64,000 nt of DNA from Bacillota bacterium (GTDB taxonomy: Bacteria; Bacillota; Bacilli; Bacillales; Cytobacillaceae). The DNA is taken from assembly GCA_030705955.1 (NCBI GenBank), contig JAUZPL010000006.1, positions 1 to 64,000 of the forward strand, read 5' to 3'. The first letter of the stretch is position 1, and every line of letters begins with the position of its first letter. The position numbers and the translations under genes are program-made. Under the pieces are notes generated by a model. It did no database searches and was not told where the DNA came from. It worked only from the letters and a program-made list of their open reading frames with translations. Of this stretch, positions 34,575 to 43,092 are shown piece by piece.

Positions 34575-36221
34575 TTAAGCAAAAACTGAAGAATAAGTCT
34601 TCCAACCACCATCTAGGTTTTTTACTTTAAAGCCATTTTCTGAAAGAATCCGTGCAGCAAGGTAGCCTCTCAACCCAACTTGACATGAAACATATATCGT
34701 TTCATTCTTTGGAAGCTCTTCAAGATGTTCACGAATATCACCAAGAGGCATATTAATGGAGCCCTTAATAAATCCATTTTCTCTTTCTTTTGGTTCACGA
34801 ACATCAATTAATAATCCGTTATTTTCAATAATCTTGTCTATCTCATCCCATTGGACTGTCTCCACTTCACCATTTATTATGTTTGTTGCAACATATCCCG
34901 CCATGTTTACAGGGTCCTTTGCAGAGGAAAATGGAGGAGCATATGACAACTCAATTTCGGTCATGTCAAAGACTGTTAAGTTTCCTTTAATAGCTGTGGC
35001 AATGACATCAATCCGTTTATCAACGCCATCTTTCCCTACTGCCTGGGCTCCTAAAATATACCCTTCATTTGGATCAAATAATAATTTTAAAGCGATGGGA
35101 GCTGCACCAGGATAATACCCTGCATGGGAACTTGGATGAGTGTGAATGGCCTGGTAAGGAATATTTAATTGTTTTAATCGTTTCTCGTTATTTCCTGTCG
35201 TTGCAACGGTTAAGTCAAAAACTTTAGCAATAGAGGTTCCAAGAGTTCCTTTATAAGTTTCTTGTTTTCCGTAAATATTATTAGCAACTATCCGGCCTTG
35301 ACGGTTAGCAGGTCCAGCAAGTGGAATCATGGCAGCATTTCCGTTAATATAATCAGTTACTTCAATAGCGTCCCCAATGGCAAAAATACTTTCATCATTG
35401 GTTTGCAGGAATTCATTAACTTGGATACCACCCCTTTCTCCAATATTCAAGCCAGCATCTTTTGCTAATTGGTTTTCAGGGCGAACACCAATGGAAAGAA
35501 GGGTTAAGTCTGAAGGTAGTTGCTTTCCACTTGAAAGCTCAATCACAGTTCCATTTTCTTCAAAGGCTTTTACTCCATCGTTTAAAATAAGATTTACGCC
35601 TTTCTCAATTAAATGTTTATGCACAATCGCTGCCATCTCATAATCAAGTGGAGCCATAACTTGATTAGCCATTTCCACAACTGTAACGTTTAAGCCACGT
35701 TCAACTAAATTTTCGGCCATTTCAAGTCCAATAAATCCCCCACCTACAATAACAGCATTTTTTGGCTGTTCTTGATCTACCACGGCTTTGATTTTATCTG
35801 TATCGGGAATATTGCGAAGGGTAAATACATTCTTTGCTTCGCTTACCCCCTCGATGTTTGGAAAAATTGGCTTTGCGCCCGGCGATAAAATCAGCGCATC
35901 ATAGCTTTCTTCATATTCTTCATTTGTTATGAGATTTCTAACTTCAACTGTTTTTTTAATACGATTAATTTTTGTTACCTCAGTTGAGACACGGATATCT
36001 AAATTAAATTTCTTACTCATTCCTTCAACTGTTTGTACTAAAAGCTTCCCGCGATCTTTAATTGTTTCTCCAATGTAATAAGGAAGACCACAATTAGCAA
36101 AAGATATATGTTCACCCCGTTCAAAAAGAACAATTTGGGATTTTTCATCAAGTCTTCTTAATCTAGCTGCGGCAGTTGCACCACCGGCAACCCCACCTAT
36201 AATGACTATTTTTTTAGACAT
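34575..36221 (-). CDS. CoA-disulfide / CoA-persulfide reductase with C-terminal rhodanese (CoADR-RHD)
   Basis: This 548-residue flavoprotein has an FAD motif IIGGVAGGATAAARLRRL, active-site Cys44 in SFANCGLPYYIGE, an NAD motif VGGGFIGLEMAENL, a dimerisation domain to about 445, and a rhodanese domain (about 455-548) with Cys in YVSCQVGLRGY. Such fusions reduce CoA disulfide and CoA persulfide with NAD(P)H, releasing sulfide. It is transcribed divergently from the TusA-rhodanese gene, with a CstR-type operator 27-42 bp before its start. It starts at ATG after GGAGGAAAA. Confidence 0.92.
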   Translation of the reverse strand: MSKKIVIIGGVAGGATAAARLRRLDEKSQIVLFERGEHISFANCGLPYYIGETIKDRGKLLVQTVEGMSKKFNLDIRVSTEVTKINRIKKTVEVRNLITNEEYEESYDALILSPGAKPIFPNIEGVSEAKNVFTLRNIPDTDKIKAVVDQEQPKNAVIVGGGFIGLEMAENLVERGLNVTVVEMANQVMAPLDYEMAAIVHKHLIEKGVNLILNDGVKAFEENGTVIELSSGKQLPSDLTLLSIGVRPENQLAKDAGLNIGERGGIQVNEFLQTNDESIFAIGDAIEVTDYINGNAAMIPLAGPANRQGRIVANNIYGKQETYKGTLGTSIAKVFDLTVATTGNNEKRLKQLNIPYQAIHTHPSSHAGYYPGAAPIALKLLFDPNEGYILGAQAVGKDGVDKRIDVIATAIKGNLTVFDMTEIELSYAPPFSSAKDPVNMAGYVATNIINGEVETVQWDEIDKIIENNGLLIDVREPKERENGFIKGSINMPLGDIREHLEELPKNETIYVSCQVGLRGYLAARILSENGFKVKNLDGGWKTYSSVFA

Positions 36222-36247
36222 TATTTTTTCCTCCTTTTTCCCTTGAA

Positions 36248-36263
36248 ATACCTATAGGGGTAT
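36248..36263. promoter_or_regulatory. CstR operator in the divergent reductase / TusA-rhodanese region
   Basis: ATACCTATAGGGGTAT on the plus strand (ATACCCCTATAGGTAT on the minus strand) differs from the operator at 30491 by one base. It is placed to control the CoA-disulfide reductase gene and perhaps also the gene at 36379. Confidence 0.75.
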
Positions 36264-36289
36264 GTTAACATATTTTTTGTGATAATGCA

Positions 36290-36305
36290 TGTGATTAATA
36301 TCACT
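36290..36305. promoter_or_regulatory. CRP/FNR-type box
   Basis: TGTGATTAATATCACT fits the TGTGA-N6-TCACA consensus of FNR/CRP family regulators at nine of ten positions. It lies between the divergent promoters, 74 bp before the start at 36379. Oxygen- or redox-dependent control would suit a persulfide pathway, but the regulator is not identified here. Confidence 0.45.
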
Positions 36306-36378
36306 CACATAATGCGCCATTTTTCAAAGTATGATTTTGTCACATTTTAAAATACTAATTGTTTGAAGGAGGGTTTTC

Positions 36379-36954
36379 ATGAGTATAACAGCTAATTATG
36401 TACTAGATGCCAAGGGACTTGCGTGTCCAATGCCTATTGTAAAAACTAAAAAAGCTATGACTGAATTACTTCCTGGGCAAGTAATTGAAATTCAGGCCAC
36501 AGATAAGGGCTCTACTGCAGACTTAAAAGCCTGGGCTGAAACAACTGGGAATCAGTATTTAGGGACAATTGAAGAGGGAATCACGTTAAAACATTATTTA
36601 CGCAAAGCCTCTGAAAATGAAGTAAAGCTAGAAAGAACTTATTCAGATGTTGTCTCACTAAATGAACTGTTAACTAAAATAGAGGGTAATGAAAAAATTA
36701 CCGTCCTAGACGTTCGTGAACCTGCGGAGTATGCTTTTGGGCACATTCCTGGAGCAAAATCCATTCCATTAGGTGAATTGGAACAACGCCTTAATGAATT
36801 AAACCAGGAAGATGAAATTCATATCATTTGCCGGTCTGGATCAAGAAGTGATTTAGCAGCAAAGCAGTTATCAAAAAAAGGATTTAAAATTATAAAAAAT
36901 GTAGTTTCGGGAATGAAAGACTGGACAGGTCCAGTTGAAACCGAAAACAACTAA
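36379..36954 (+). CDS. TusA-rhodanese fusion sulfurtransferase (CstA-related)
   Basis: This 191-residue protein has an N-terminal TusA domain (Cys16 in LACPMPIVKTKK, then ATDKGSTADLKAW) and a C-terminal rhodanese domain (about 92-190, Cys151 in CRSGSRS). With the DsrE-like gene 17 bp downstream it makes a split version of CstA, which as I recall joins rhodanese, TusA and DsrE-type domains in one chain. It probably relays persulfide sulfur. It starts at ATG after GAAGGAGGG. Confidence 0.92.
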   Translation: MSITANYVLDAKGLACPMPIVKTKKAMTELLPGQVIEIQATDKGSTADLKAWAETTGNQYLGTIEEGITLKHYLRKASENEVKLERTYSDVVSLNELLTKIEGNEKITVLDVREPAEYAFGHIPGAKSIPLGELEQRLNELNQEDEIHIICRSGSRSDLAAKQLSKKGFKIIKNVVSGMKDWTGPVETENN

Positions 36955-36971
36955 TTAGGAGGAATAGGAAA

Positions 36972-37361
36972 ATGAAAGTAGCGATTATTGCCGCTAATGG
37001 AGGATTATTTGATGCATATAAGGTGTTTAATATTGCAACAGCAGCAGCTGCTACAGATGCTGAGGTAGGGATCTTTTTTACGTTTGAAGGGCTAAATTTG
37101 ATTCATAAACAAGCCTATAAGCAACTTCCACTACCTGAAGGAAAAGAACATTTTCAAGAGGGATTCCAAAAGGCAAATGTCCCGTCAATTGAAGAACTTG
37201 TATCCATGGCACAAGAAATGGGAGTTAAATTAATAGCTTGTCAAATGACCATGGATGTGATGAGTTTGGAAAAAGAACATTTTGTTGAAGGAATTGAAGT
37301 AGGCGGAGCGGCTTCCTTCCTTAACTTTGCCAAGGATGCTAATGTCACTTTATCCTTTTAA
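36972..37361 (+). CDS. DsrE/DrsE-like sulfur-trafficking protein
   Basis: This 129-residue DsrE-family protein has the N-terminal VAIIAANGGLFDAYKVF and the conserved cysteine Cys90 in LIACQMTMDVM. These proteins carry persulfide on that cysteine and work with TusA and rhodaneses. It is the second gene of the divergent CstR-associated transcription unit, starting at ATG after TTAGGAGGA. Confidence 0.9.
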   Translation: MKVAIIAANGGLFDAYKVFNIATAAAATDAEVGIFFTFEGLNLIHKQAYKQLPLPEGKEHFQEGFQKANVPSIEELVSMAQEMGVKLIACQMTMDVMSLEKEHFVEGIEVGGAASFLNFAKDANVTLSF

Positions 37362-37485
37362 TCAGAAGAAGATGGATCATTTAATATCGGAAGAAACGTT
37401 AATCTTAAAAAGGAGAATTCTCTAACTGAAAAAAGAAGGAAATCAATTTCTCTAAAAGTATCAATTGATTCTTCAAAAATACAAG

Positions 37486-37520
37486 AAACCACACTGATTG
37501 AAATCAGTGTGGTTTTTGTA
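37486..37520 (+). terminator. Terminator at the end of the sulfur island
   Basis: AAACCACACTGATT and AATCAGTGTGGTTT form a perfect 14-bp stem followed by Ts. The preceding 37362-37485 shows nothing coding. Confidence 0.88.
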
Positions 37521-37599
37521 TGGGAAAAGTTTATTTACAATAAACATAAAATACCTAATTTATGAATATCCATTAAAAAGGTGAAAGGAGAGGGTGTGG

Positions 37600-37869
37600 A
37601 TGGTTAAGGTACCAATCCCTGCTCAATTTAATATTCATATTAACATTATTAAAGTGAATTCCTTTGAAAATGCATCCGCAATTAATGTTGGTAATAATTT
37701 ATTGGCAGAATGGCACAATTCAGATAAGAAGAATATGGGTCTTGGACAAAATATGGGGGATGGAAGCTGTTTTTTGGGAACTGAAAGTATGGTGGATGAC
37801 AGGGATCAGATTGATTCAGCTTCTTCTTTTGAATCGGAATGGCTTCCAAGGCCTGATATAACGGAATAA
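37600..37869 (+). CDS. GerPA/GerPF-like spore protein, copy 1
   Basis: This 89-residue protein has the GerPA/GerPF pattern: an N-terminal strand (FNIHINIIKVNSFENASAIN) and a G(Q)NxGDG motif in GLGQNMGDGSC. GerP proteins of this size affect permeability of the spore coat to germinants. ATG 37600 follows AAAGGAGAGGG. It is the first of four tandem family members and has the longest acidic tail (DDRDQIDS to the end). The family assignment comes from pattern and context. Confidence 0.75.
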   Translation: MVKVPIPAQFNIHINIIKVNSFENASAINVGNNLLAEWHNSDKKNMGLGQNMGDGSCFLGTESMVDDRDQIDSASSFESEWLPRPDITE

Positions 37870-37881
37870 AGGAGTTTTGAT

Positions 37882-38112
37882 ATGTTTTTTAAACCAACTG
37901 ACATCGAAATAGGTGCCCTTAAAGTGAACAACTTAGACCATGGAGGAGCAATTTCTTTTGGCGCTACACAGAAAATAGGAAGAAACGTATGTGCAAAAAA
38001 AACTCAAGGATTTGGTCAACAGATGGCTGATTATACCATTCAAGCAGTTAATGTCCGTTATGTATTAGATGATGATAGTTTAGATCAATTTTCAATTAAA
38101 ATAAACAAATAA
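37882..38112 (+). CDS. GerPA/GerPF-like spore protein, copy 2
   Basis: This 76-residue member of the same tandem family has an N-terminal IEIGALKVNNLDHGGAISFG, then TQGFGQQMADYT in place of the Gly-Asn/Asp motif of its neighbours. It starts at ATG 12 bp after the previous stop, with AAAGGAG upstream. Divergence among the four copies is high at the C-terminus and low around the 'K(V/I)N' strand, so the copies are old. Confidence 0.75.
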   Translation: MFFKPTDIEIGALKVNNLDHGGAISFGATQKIGRNVCAKKTQGFGQQMADYTIQAVNVRYVLDDDSLDQFSIKINK

Positions 38113-38160
38113 TTGAACCGATTTTTTAAAACATCAATATATCCTGGGGAGGTATGGCAT

Positions 38161-38394
38161 TTGTATTTCGGACCGGTAACTATCAACCTTCTTGCCTTGA
38201 AAATTAACTCGGTTGATCATTCAGCTATTGTAAATATGGGTCCCAGTCAACATATTGATGTATTTGTATCCTATAAAAGAAGCCAGGGGGTTGGAGAACA
38301 GAATGGCGATATCTCTCCAATGCTTTTGAACAAATCCTTTGTTTTGGATAATGATTTAAATGATAGTCCTACTATTAAAAATAGTGTTCTATAA
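38161..38394 (+). CDS. GerPA/GerPF-like spore protein, copy 3
   Basis: This protein of about 77 residues contains INLLALKINSVDHSAIVNMG and SQGVGEQNGDISP, the clearest GerP-type motif of the array. TTG 38161 follows GGGGAGG with 8-nt spacing. An in-frame upstream TTG at 38113 has no ribosome-binding site. It ends DNDLNDSPTIKNSVL, very like copy 4. Confidence 0.75.
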   Translation: MYFGPVTINLLALKINSVDHSAIVNMGPSQHIDVFVSYKRSQGVGEQNGDISPMLLNKSFVLDNDLNDSPTIKNSVL

Positions 38395-38453
38395 GAACTA
38401 GACTAATAGTGGAGAAATATTACCCTAAAATTCATTCAAGGGAGTGTTGAAAC

Positions 38454-38690
38454 TTGGTTTTTTTTACGCCCTTAGTCATTAATCTTCTAGGTTTTAAAGT
38501 GAATTCTGTAGATAATTCATCTGTTATAAATGCTGGTTCCCTTTTTTATATTGATCAATTTACGTCCTATAAACGAAATCAAGCATTTGGAGAGCAAAAT
38601 GGTGATCTTTCTCCAATTAATATACCGATTATGTCTGTTATTGACCCAGATATTGCTGATAGCCCGACAGTCAAAAATAGTTTGGCATAA
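38454..38690 (+). CDS. GerPA/GerPF-like spore protein, copy 4
   Basis: This 78-residue protein shows VINLLGFKVNSVDNSSVINAG and NQAFGEQNGDLSP, and ends DPDIADSPTVKNSLA. It is closest to copy 3, indicating a recent duplication. It starts at TTG 38454 behind AAGGGAG. A terminator-like GCTGCC/GGTGGC stem with six Ts follows at about 38717-38740. Confidence 0.75.
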   Translation: MVFFTPLVINLLGFKVNSVDNSSVINAGSLFYIDQFTSYKRNQAFGEQNGDLSPINIPIMSVIDPDIADSPTVKNSLA

Positions 38691-38745
38691 AGTTTCAAAT
38701 TAAAAGTAGGATCTAGGCTGCCGTTTAGGTGGCTTTTTTAGCTAA

Positions 38746-38771
38746 TCAGCATTTATATCTATAAATGCTGA
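38746..38771. repeat. Perfect 12-bp inverted repeat
   Basis: TCAGCATTTATA (38746-38757) and TATAAATGCTGA (38760-38771) are exact complements separated by two bases. There is no T-run, and it lies in a non-coding stretch, so the role is unclear. Confidence 0.55.
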
Positions 38772-39140
38772 ACGCATAAGAAAAACTAAGGAATTCGCCT
38801 CAAAGACATGGAGAATTCCAAGTTTTTCTAATTGAGGAAGGATAGAAAAAAATCAATTGATCTCCTCATCCTAATTGTCAATTCTTAATTTTAAACCAAT
38901 TTTTTTGAAAATATAGAATCATAACGGTCACAATAATTTCAATTACTAATGGGAGAAGAGACCCTCCGGCAGTAAATACAAAGTCATTCGATTTACCTTT
39001 TTGATAGAAATGGAAAGTTACATTTTGACATGAAATAAAAAGCCAATTTAGTACAATACTGTTACTGTTAAAATAAATGTTAAGAAACTGGTCAGGAATA
39101 ACTTCATTTTAATCCTCTTTTTTTAGGTTTAATTCCTCCT
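38772..39140. other. Intergenic stretch with a long hairpin and degenerate small membrane-peptide frames
   Basis: A near-perfect hairpin lies at about 38778-38828 (AGAAAAACTAAGGAATTC with GAATTCCAAGTTTTTCT, one bulge). On the minus strand a 19-codon frame starts at ATG 39107 with an AAAGAGGAT site (MKLFLTSFLTFILTVTVLY). A different frame downstream encodes a hydrophobic helix (LLPLVIEIIVTVMILYFQ) without a start codon. Together they look like a frameshifted small membrane protein. I cannot identify it. Confidence 0.3.
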
Positions 39141-40325
39141 TTATATTTCATTCTTACACACACAAGAGACAACAACATCATTCTTCTTTATAATAAAATT
39201 ACTTTTTCTGTAAAAAATGATAGAAATCAGAAAGAATACTATAGTGAGGTAACCCACTATAGGGTAACCATGATAGGCATGATAGAGCCACCCTGAAGCA
39301 GTGGATCCAACAAATGCCCCTCCGTACATTGTAGCACTGGCTAAACTGGATATTGTTCCTTTTAAGGATGGGTTAATGGACTGTAAAGAACTCATCATGA
39401 AAGGGAACAATATGCCCCCCAATGTAAACACGAATAAAAAGCAGATAATGAAAACTGGAATTACTGGTAGCTGTGAAAGGATTATATAAAGAAAGACCAA
39501 ACTGAAAATTCCATAGGAAAATAAAGTTTTAAGTTCTAATTTTTTGGCCAAATTTGAACTAATAAAGCTGCCAATTAAATTTCCTATTCCAAGTATCATC
39601 ATAGCAGTGCCTATTCCAAATAGTGTTAAATGATAGTAGTCGTGTAGCACCATTCCAATCAGACTGAACGATGCAAAGTTTCCAATTTGAAAAAGGAGAT
39701 AAGCTAGAAAGCTCGGTACACTTTGTTTTGAAGTAAATAATTGCCTATATCTGGCCCATAGATTTGCAGCTTGGTTCTGGGGTGTAATAGGTGTCGGAAG
39801 ATAAAGGTAAGAGAGAATGAGTAATACAAATGAAAAGGTTCCAAGGACGAAAAATGGTGTGGACCAATGATTAATGGCTAAATAACTTCCTAATGGGACC
39901 CCTAGAAACTGAGCAGTAGAAAGCCCCGCGGCAGCTATACCCATTCCTTTCACGATATCCTTTGGAGCAACAAGAGTGGGAACGAGTGCCCAAACTTGAG
40001 GAGCTACCATGGCTGCACATATACCTGCTAGTAATCGAAAGGTAATGATTGACCATTCATTAAAGGCTATTCCGCAAAGCATGGTAGAAGCGGCGAAACT
40101 AATTAACCCAAATAATAAGACCTTTTTTCTATTCCACCCATCAGATAGAGGGCCTATAAAAATAGCAAACATTGCATATCCGATTGCATACGCACCCACC
40201 ACCCAACCCAAATGTTCAGGACTGATGCTTAAATCAGATTTTAATGTTGGTAGTAAAGGGGAAACAATAAAGGTATCTGTTCCGATAGCAAACATAATTA
40301 AGAAGGGCAAAAAAATAAATTTCAT
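39141..40325 (-). CDS. MFS transporter (DHA1-type drug/sugar efflux)
   Basis: This protein of about 394 residues has 12 membrane helices. MFS motif A, GPLSDGWNRKKVLLFG, lies between helices 2 and 3, and a weaker copy follows helix 8. It resembles arabinose-efflux-type permeases of bacilli. The substrate is unknown. ATG 40325 sits 9 nt after AAGGAG. An ATG at 40334 abuts the ribosome-binding site and is less likely. Confidence 0.85.
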   Translation of the reverse strand: MKFIFLPFLIMFAIGTDTFIVSPLLPTLKSDLSISPEHLGWVVGAYAIGYAMFAIFIGPLSDGWNRKKVLLFGLISFAASTMLCGIAFNEWSIITFRLLAGICAAMVAPQVWALVPTLVAPKDIVKGMGIAAAGLSTAQFLGVPLGSYLAINHWSTPFFVLGTFSFVLLILSYLYLPTPITPQNQAANLWARYRQLFTSKQSVPSFLAYLLFQIGNFASFSLIGMVLHDYYHLTLFGIGTAMMILGIGNLIGSFISSNLAKKLELKTLFSYGIFSLVFLYIILSQLPVIPVFIICFLFVFTLGGILFPFMMSSLQSINPSLKGTISSLASATMYGGAFVGSTASGWLYHAYHGYPIVGYLTIVFFLISIIFYRKSNFIIKKNDVVVSCVCKNEI

Positions 40326-40507
40326 AAACGACATCTCCTTATTTTAGTTTAATAACAATTGGGGGAAGTTAACTTTGTTGCTATTGGCTGTAGCCAGCCA
40401 AATATTAAGTCTTATTAAGGAAAAGGGGATAGATTATTAAGTCCTTTTTATTTCTACCTAGGAAATTATAAAAAATCTACATGTTGATAACTTTGAAAAT
40501 AGTTAAT

Positions 40508-40724
40508 TTACGTCTAGCTTCGAAGCACTGGATGTGCAAGTACCGACGTTGCACATGGATGCGGTGATTTTAGTCGGTCAGTGCCTAGCGTCTAGTGTCA
40601 TTCCCTCTCCGCCCTACGATTTGTCAGCATCGAATCACCTCCGGTTCTTCGTGTTTCCTGTATCTCAATTGGAGAGCTCTAGGCCATACGCCGCTGATCA
40701 AGGCGCTTGCGCTTTTGTTCAATA
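40508..40724. repeat. GC-rich dispersed repeat of the Bacillaceae type
   Basis: This stretch of about 217 bp is visibly more GC-rich than its surroundings and non-coding. It opens CGTCTAGCTTCGAAGC and closes GGCGCTTGCGCTTTTGTTC, ends I recall from a family of intergenic repeats common in Bacillus-type genomes. An internal TGTGCAA/TTGCACA inverted repeat is present. It lies in the 430-bp gap upstream of the MFS gene, whose remaining bases show nothing else. Confidence 0.55.
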
Positions 40725-40760
40725 ATCAAAGAATATGAACTAAAATAGTATGAATGAGTA

Positions 40761-40937
40761 TCAGGCACAACTTTGGCAATAGTTGTTTATTTTGATTTCA
40801 GTTGATGGCTTTTTAGTATTTATGCCCTGTTCTTTCAAAATCTCTTCAGCAAAAAACCGCCATGCACTTCTAGACTTTCTTTCTATTTCCATTTGACGGT
40901 TTTTTATAGTGACCAACATTTCATATTCATGTAACAT
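40761..40937 (-). CDS. Small protein of unknown function
   Basis: This 58-residue basic, soluble protein starts at ATG 40937 with GGGAGAGGG upstream and ends NYCQSCA. The middle (NRQMEIERKSRSAWRFFAEE) is helical and charged. No family is recognised. A longer frame upstream (to 41066) lacks a ribosome-binding site. Confidence 0.5.
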   Translation of the reverse strand: MLHEYEMLVTIKNRQMEIERKSRSAWRFFAEEILKEQGINTKKPSTEIKINNYCQSCA

Positions 40938-41090
40938 ATTGAACCCTCTCCCTTTTATCAAATAATTTTGATGTATTGTATAAAAAAATAAAGTGGTTAT
41001 GTTTTTCTTTTCTAAATCAAATAATATTGATGAATTAATAATATGTCCAAAACTCCCTAATGTCAACTATTAATCAAAATAAATTGATTA

Positions 41091-41761
41091 TAATTATTCG
41101 GAGCTGTTATGTCCGCCACTGACCCTATTTCAGTGTTAACAATTTTTAAATCAATGGATTTGAATAAAAGATTATTTATAATTGTTGAAGGAGAAAGCCT
41201 TGGAAATGATGGGGTAACTGTTGTCCTTTTTAAGATTGCTGTTGTAACTACAGCTTTAACTACTTCAGGAATTTTTGATGCTTCTACAGAATTTTTGAAG
41301 GTAGTTATAGGCGGAATAATCGTTGGGGCATTGTTTGGATTTTTGGCTTCTTGTATTACTCGACACATTGATCAGCACTGCGAGAAATGGACTCATTTTG
41401 GGAAGTCATTGCATTTCTTGCAAATGCTTTGATCTTTTTTTTAATAGGGAATGAGGTAACAAGAAAAGGTTTTGAAGGGAAATGGGATGTTGTCATAGGA
41501 AGTATTTTCATTTTTGTTCTTTTAAGAATGATAGCTATATTTGCAAGTTTAGTGTTTGACAGAAAGATCCCGCTTTCTTGGAAGGCAGTAATAGGATGGG
41601 GAGGACTAAAGGGTTCTTTATCCATTGCACTCGTTTTATCCATTACATCTAATTTCCAAGGTAAAGATTTATTATTAGCCATAACCTTTGGAAATGTTTT
41701 ATTTTCTTTGCTGGTTCAAGGAACAACAATTAAATCCCTAGTACGTAAATTAAAAATCTAA
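41091..41761 (+). pseudogene. CPA1-type Na+/H+ antiporter, truncated and frameshifted
   Basis: The frame begins mid-protein at LFGAVMSATDPISVLTIFK with a stop just upstream, so the first third or so of the gene is missing. GESLGNDGVTVVLF follows, a normal CPA1 core. After HIDQH the frame is lost, and it resumes as FWEVIAFLANALIFFLIG in another frame, with about 50 codons deleted between. The rest is readable to LVRKLKI. This is a clear remnant. Confidence 0.88.
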
Positions 41762-41877
41762 CCCCAAAAGACGGAAAGAAGAAGTAGATATTAAAAACTA
41801 GCCTGATTACAAGTCATGCCAGTTTTTTAGCAGATAATTTTATTCTTTTAAACGTAAAGTAATAATGTGGGAAATCT

Positions 41878-43092
41878 TCACCGTTTTTTTAAAGGAAAAT
41901 TAACGATAACCTTTGTTCCTTTGCCTTTTTCGCTTTCAAATTGGATAGAACCATTATACTTATGAACGATATTGAAACAAATCATCAAACCTAAGCCAGT
42001 CCCTTTACTTTTTAGAGAGTAAAATGGGGTTCCAATCATCTTGAGTTCTTCATCAGTCATTCCATTCCCTGAATCAATTAAATGGATGGAAACGGAATGA
42101 TTTTTCTCTTTTGCAATGACCATAAGAGAAGCTCCAAATGGTGATGCTTCAATGGCGTTTTTTAACAAATTCACATATAACTGCTTAAATTCCACTAAAC
42201 TACATGTTATATAAAGATTTTCATCTATGTCCAAATTAAAAGTAATATTGTTAAGTAAAGCATAGGAATTTATTAAATCAATAACGCTATTCAAAGTTTC
42301 CTTTATATTTAATATATGGGATTCTATATTATCCTTGGGCTTAGCAATTGACAAAAAATCTGAAATTACCGCTTCAGCTACTTGTAACTCGTCCAACATC
42401 ATTGCAAAATGTTCTTGCCTTTTTTTACTAATCAATTGATCTTCTTTATAAAATTGAAGAAACCCTTTGACAACTGTAATGGGGTTTCTTATTTCATGTG
42501 CAACGGCAGCGGCTATTTGCCCGGTGGTCTTTAATCGTTCTGCTTGCTGACTTTGTTCATAAAATAATTTTTGATTTCGAAATCGTATATTGGTTAAATA
42601 AAAAATAAAATACATAATTGCCTGACTTGCTAAGAAATTAACAAAATTTCCAGGTAAGTCCATATAAATATAAGAATAAGACCCCCCTCTATCGTATAGG
42701 GAAATGTAACAAAATATAATAGTCATGAAGAGTACGTTAACGATTAGTGAACAATAAAATAGTCTGGGAAGAAAGAATAATATAGAAATTGCCGGGATTA
42801 AACAAATCAATGTAAAAGATGAGGATATTTCTGGATAAAAGATGAAAAGGGTATACAGATATAACATTGCCTCAATTACGATGATCGTTTTCAAAAAGCT
42901 AGTTTCTTTTTTTGGATAAACCCACAATGAAATAGATAAAATTAAAACTAGTAAAAGGTGAATATAAAGCTGAAAATGATTATAACTGTAACGCAAAAAT
43001 CCATCAAATAACCCTAAAATCATTAAAACATTGATAAAAGCGATTATAAGACGATAAAACTTAAAATCCCCCAAACCATTCAAATCCCTCAT
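41878..43092 (-). CDS. Membrane sensor histidine kinase (sporulation-kinase type)
   Basis: This 404-residue protein has six N-terminal membrane helices (about 10-170) and no large extracellular domain. HisKA follows (phospho-His in VAHEIRNPITVVKGFLQF), then HATPase (NLLKNAIEASPFG, DSGNGMTDEE, GTGLGLMICFNIV). No response regulator is adjacent, and the layout is like KinB, so it may feed the sporulation phosphorelay. That role is inference. The start follows AAGGATGAATTGA. Confidence 0.85.
   Translation of the reverse strand: MRDLNGLGDFKFYRLIIAFINVLMILGLFDGFLRYSYNHFQLYIHLLLVLILSISLWVYPKKETSFLKTIIVIEAMLYLYTLFIFYPEISSSFTLICLIPAISILFFLPRLFYCSLIVNVLFMTIIFCYISLYDRGGSYSYIYMDLPGNFVNFLASQAIMYFIFYLTNIRFRNQKLFYEQSQQAERLKTTGQIAAAVAHEIRNPITVVKGFLQFYKEDQLISKKRQEHFAMMLDELQVAEAVISDFLSIAKPKDNIESHILNIKETLNSVIDLINSYALLNNITFNLDIDENLYITCSLVEFKQLYVNLLKNAIEASPFGASLMVIAKEKNHSVSIHLIDSGNGMTDEELKMIGTPFYSLKSKGTGLGLMICFNIVHKYNGSIQFESEKGKGTKVIVNFPLKKR

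Noticed and set aside
41091-41761. Two separate small membrane genes
   Set aside because: Both pieces align consecutively to one CPA1 antiporter with missing parts; neither has a proper start context.
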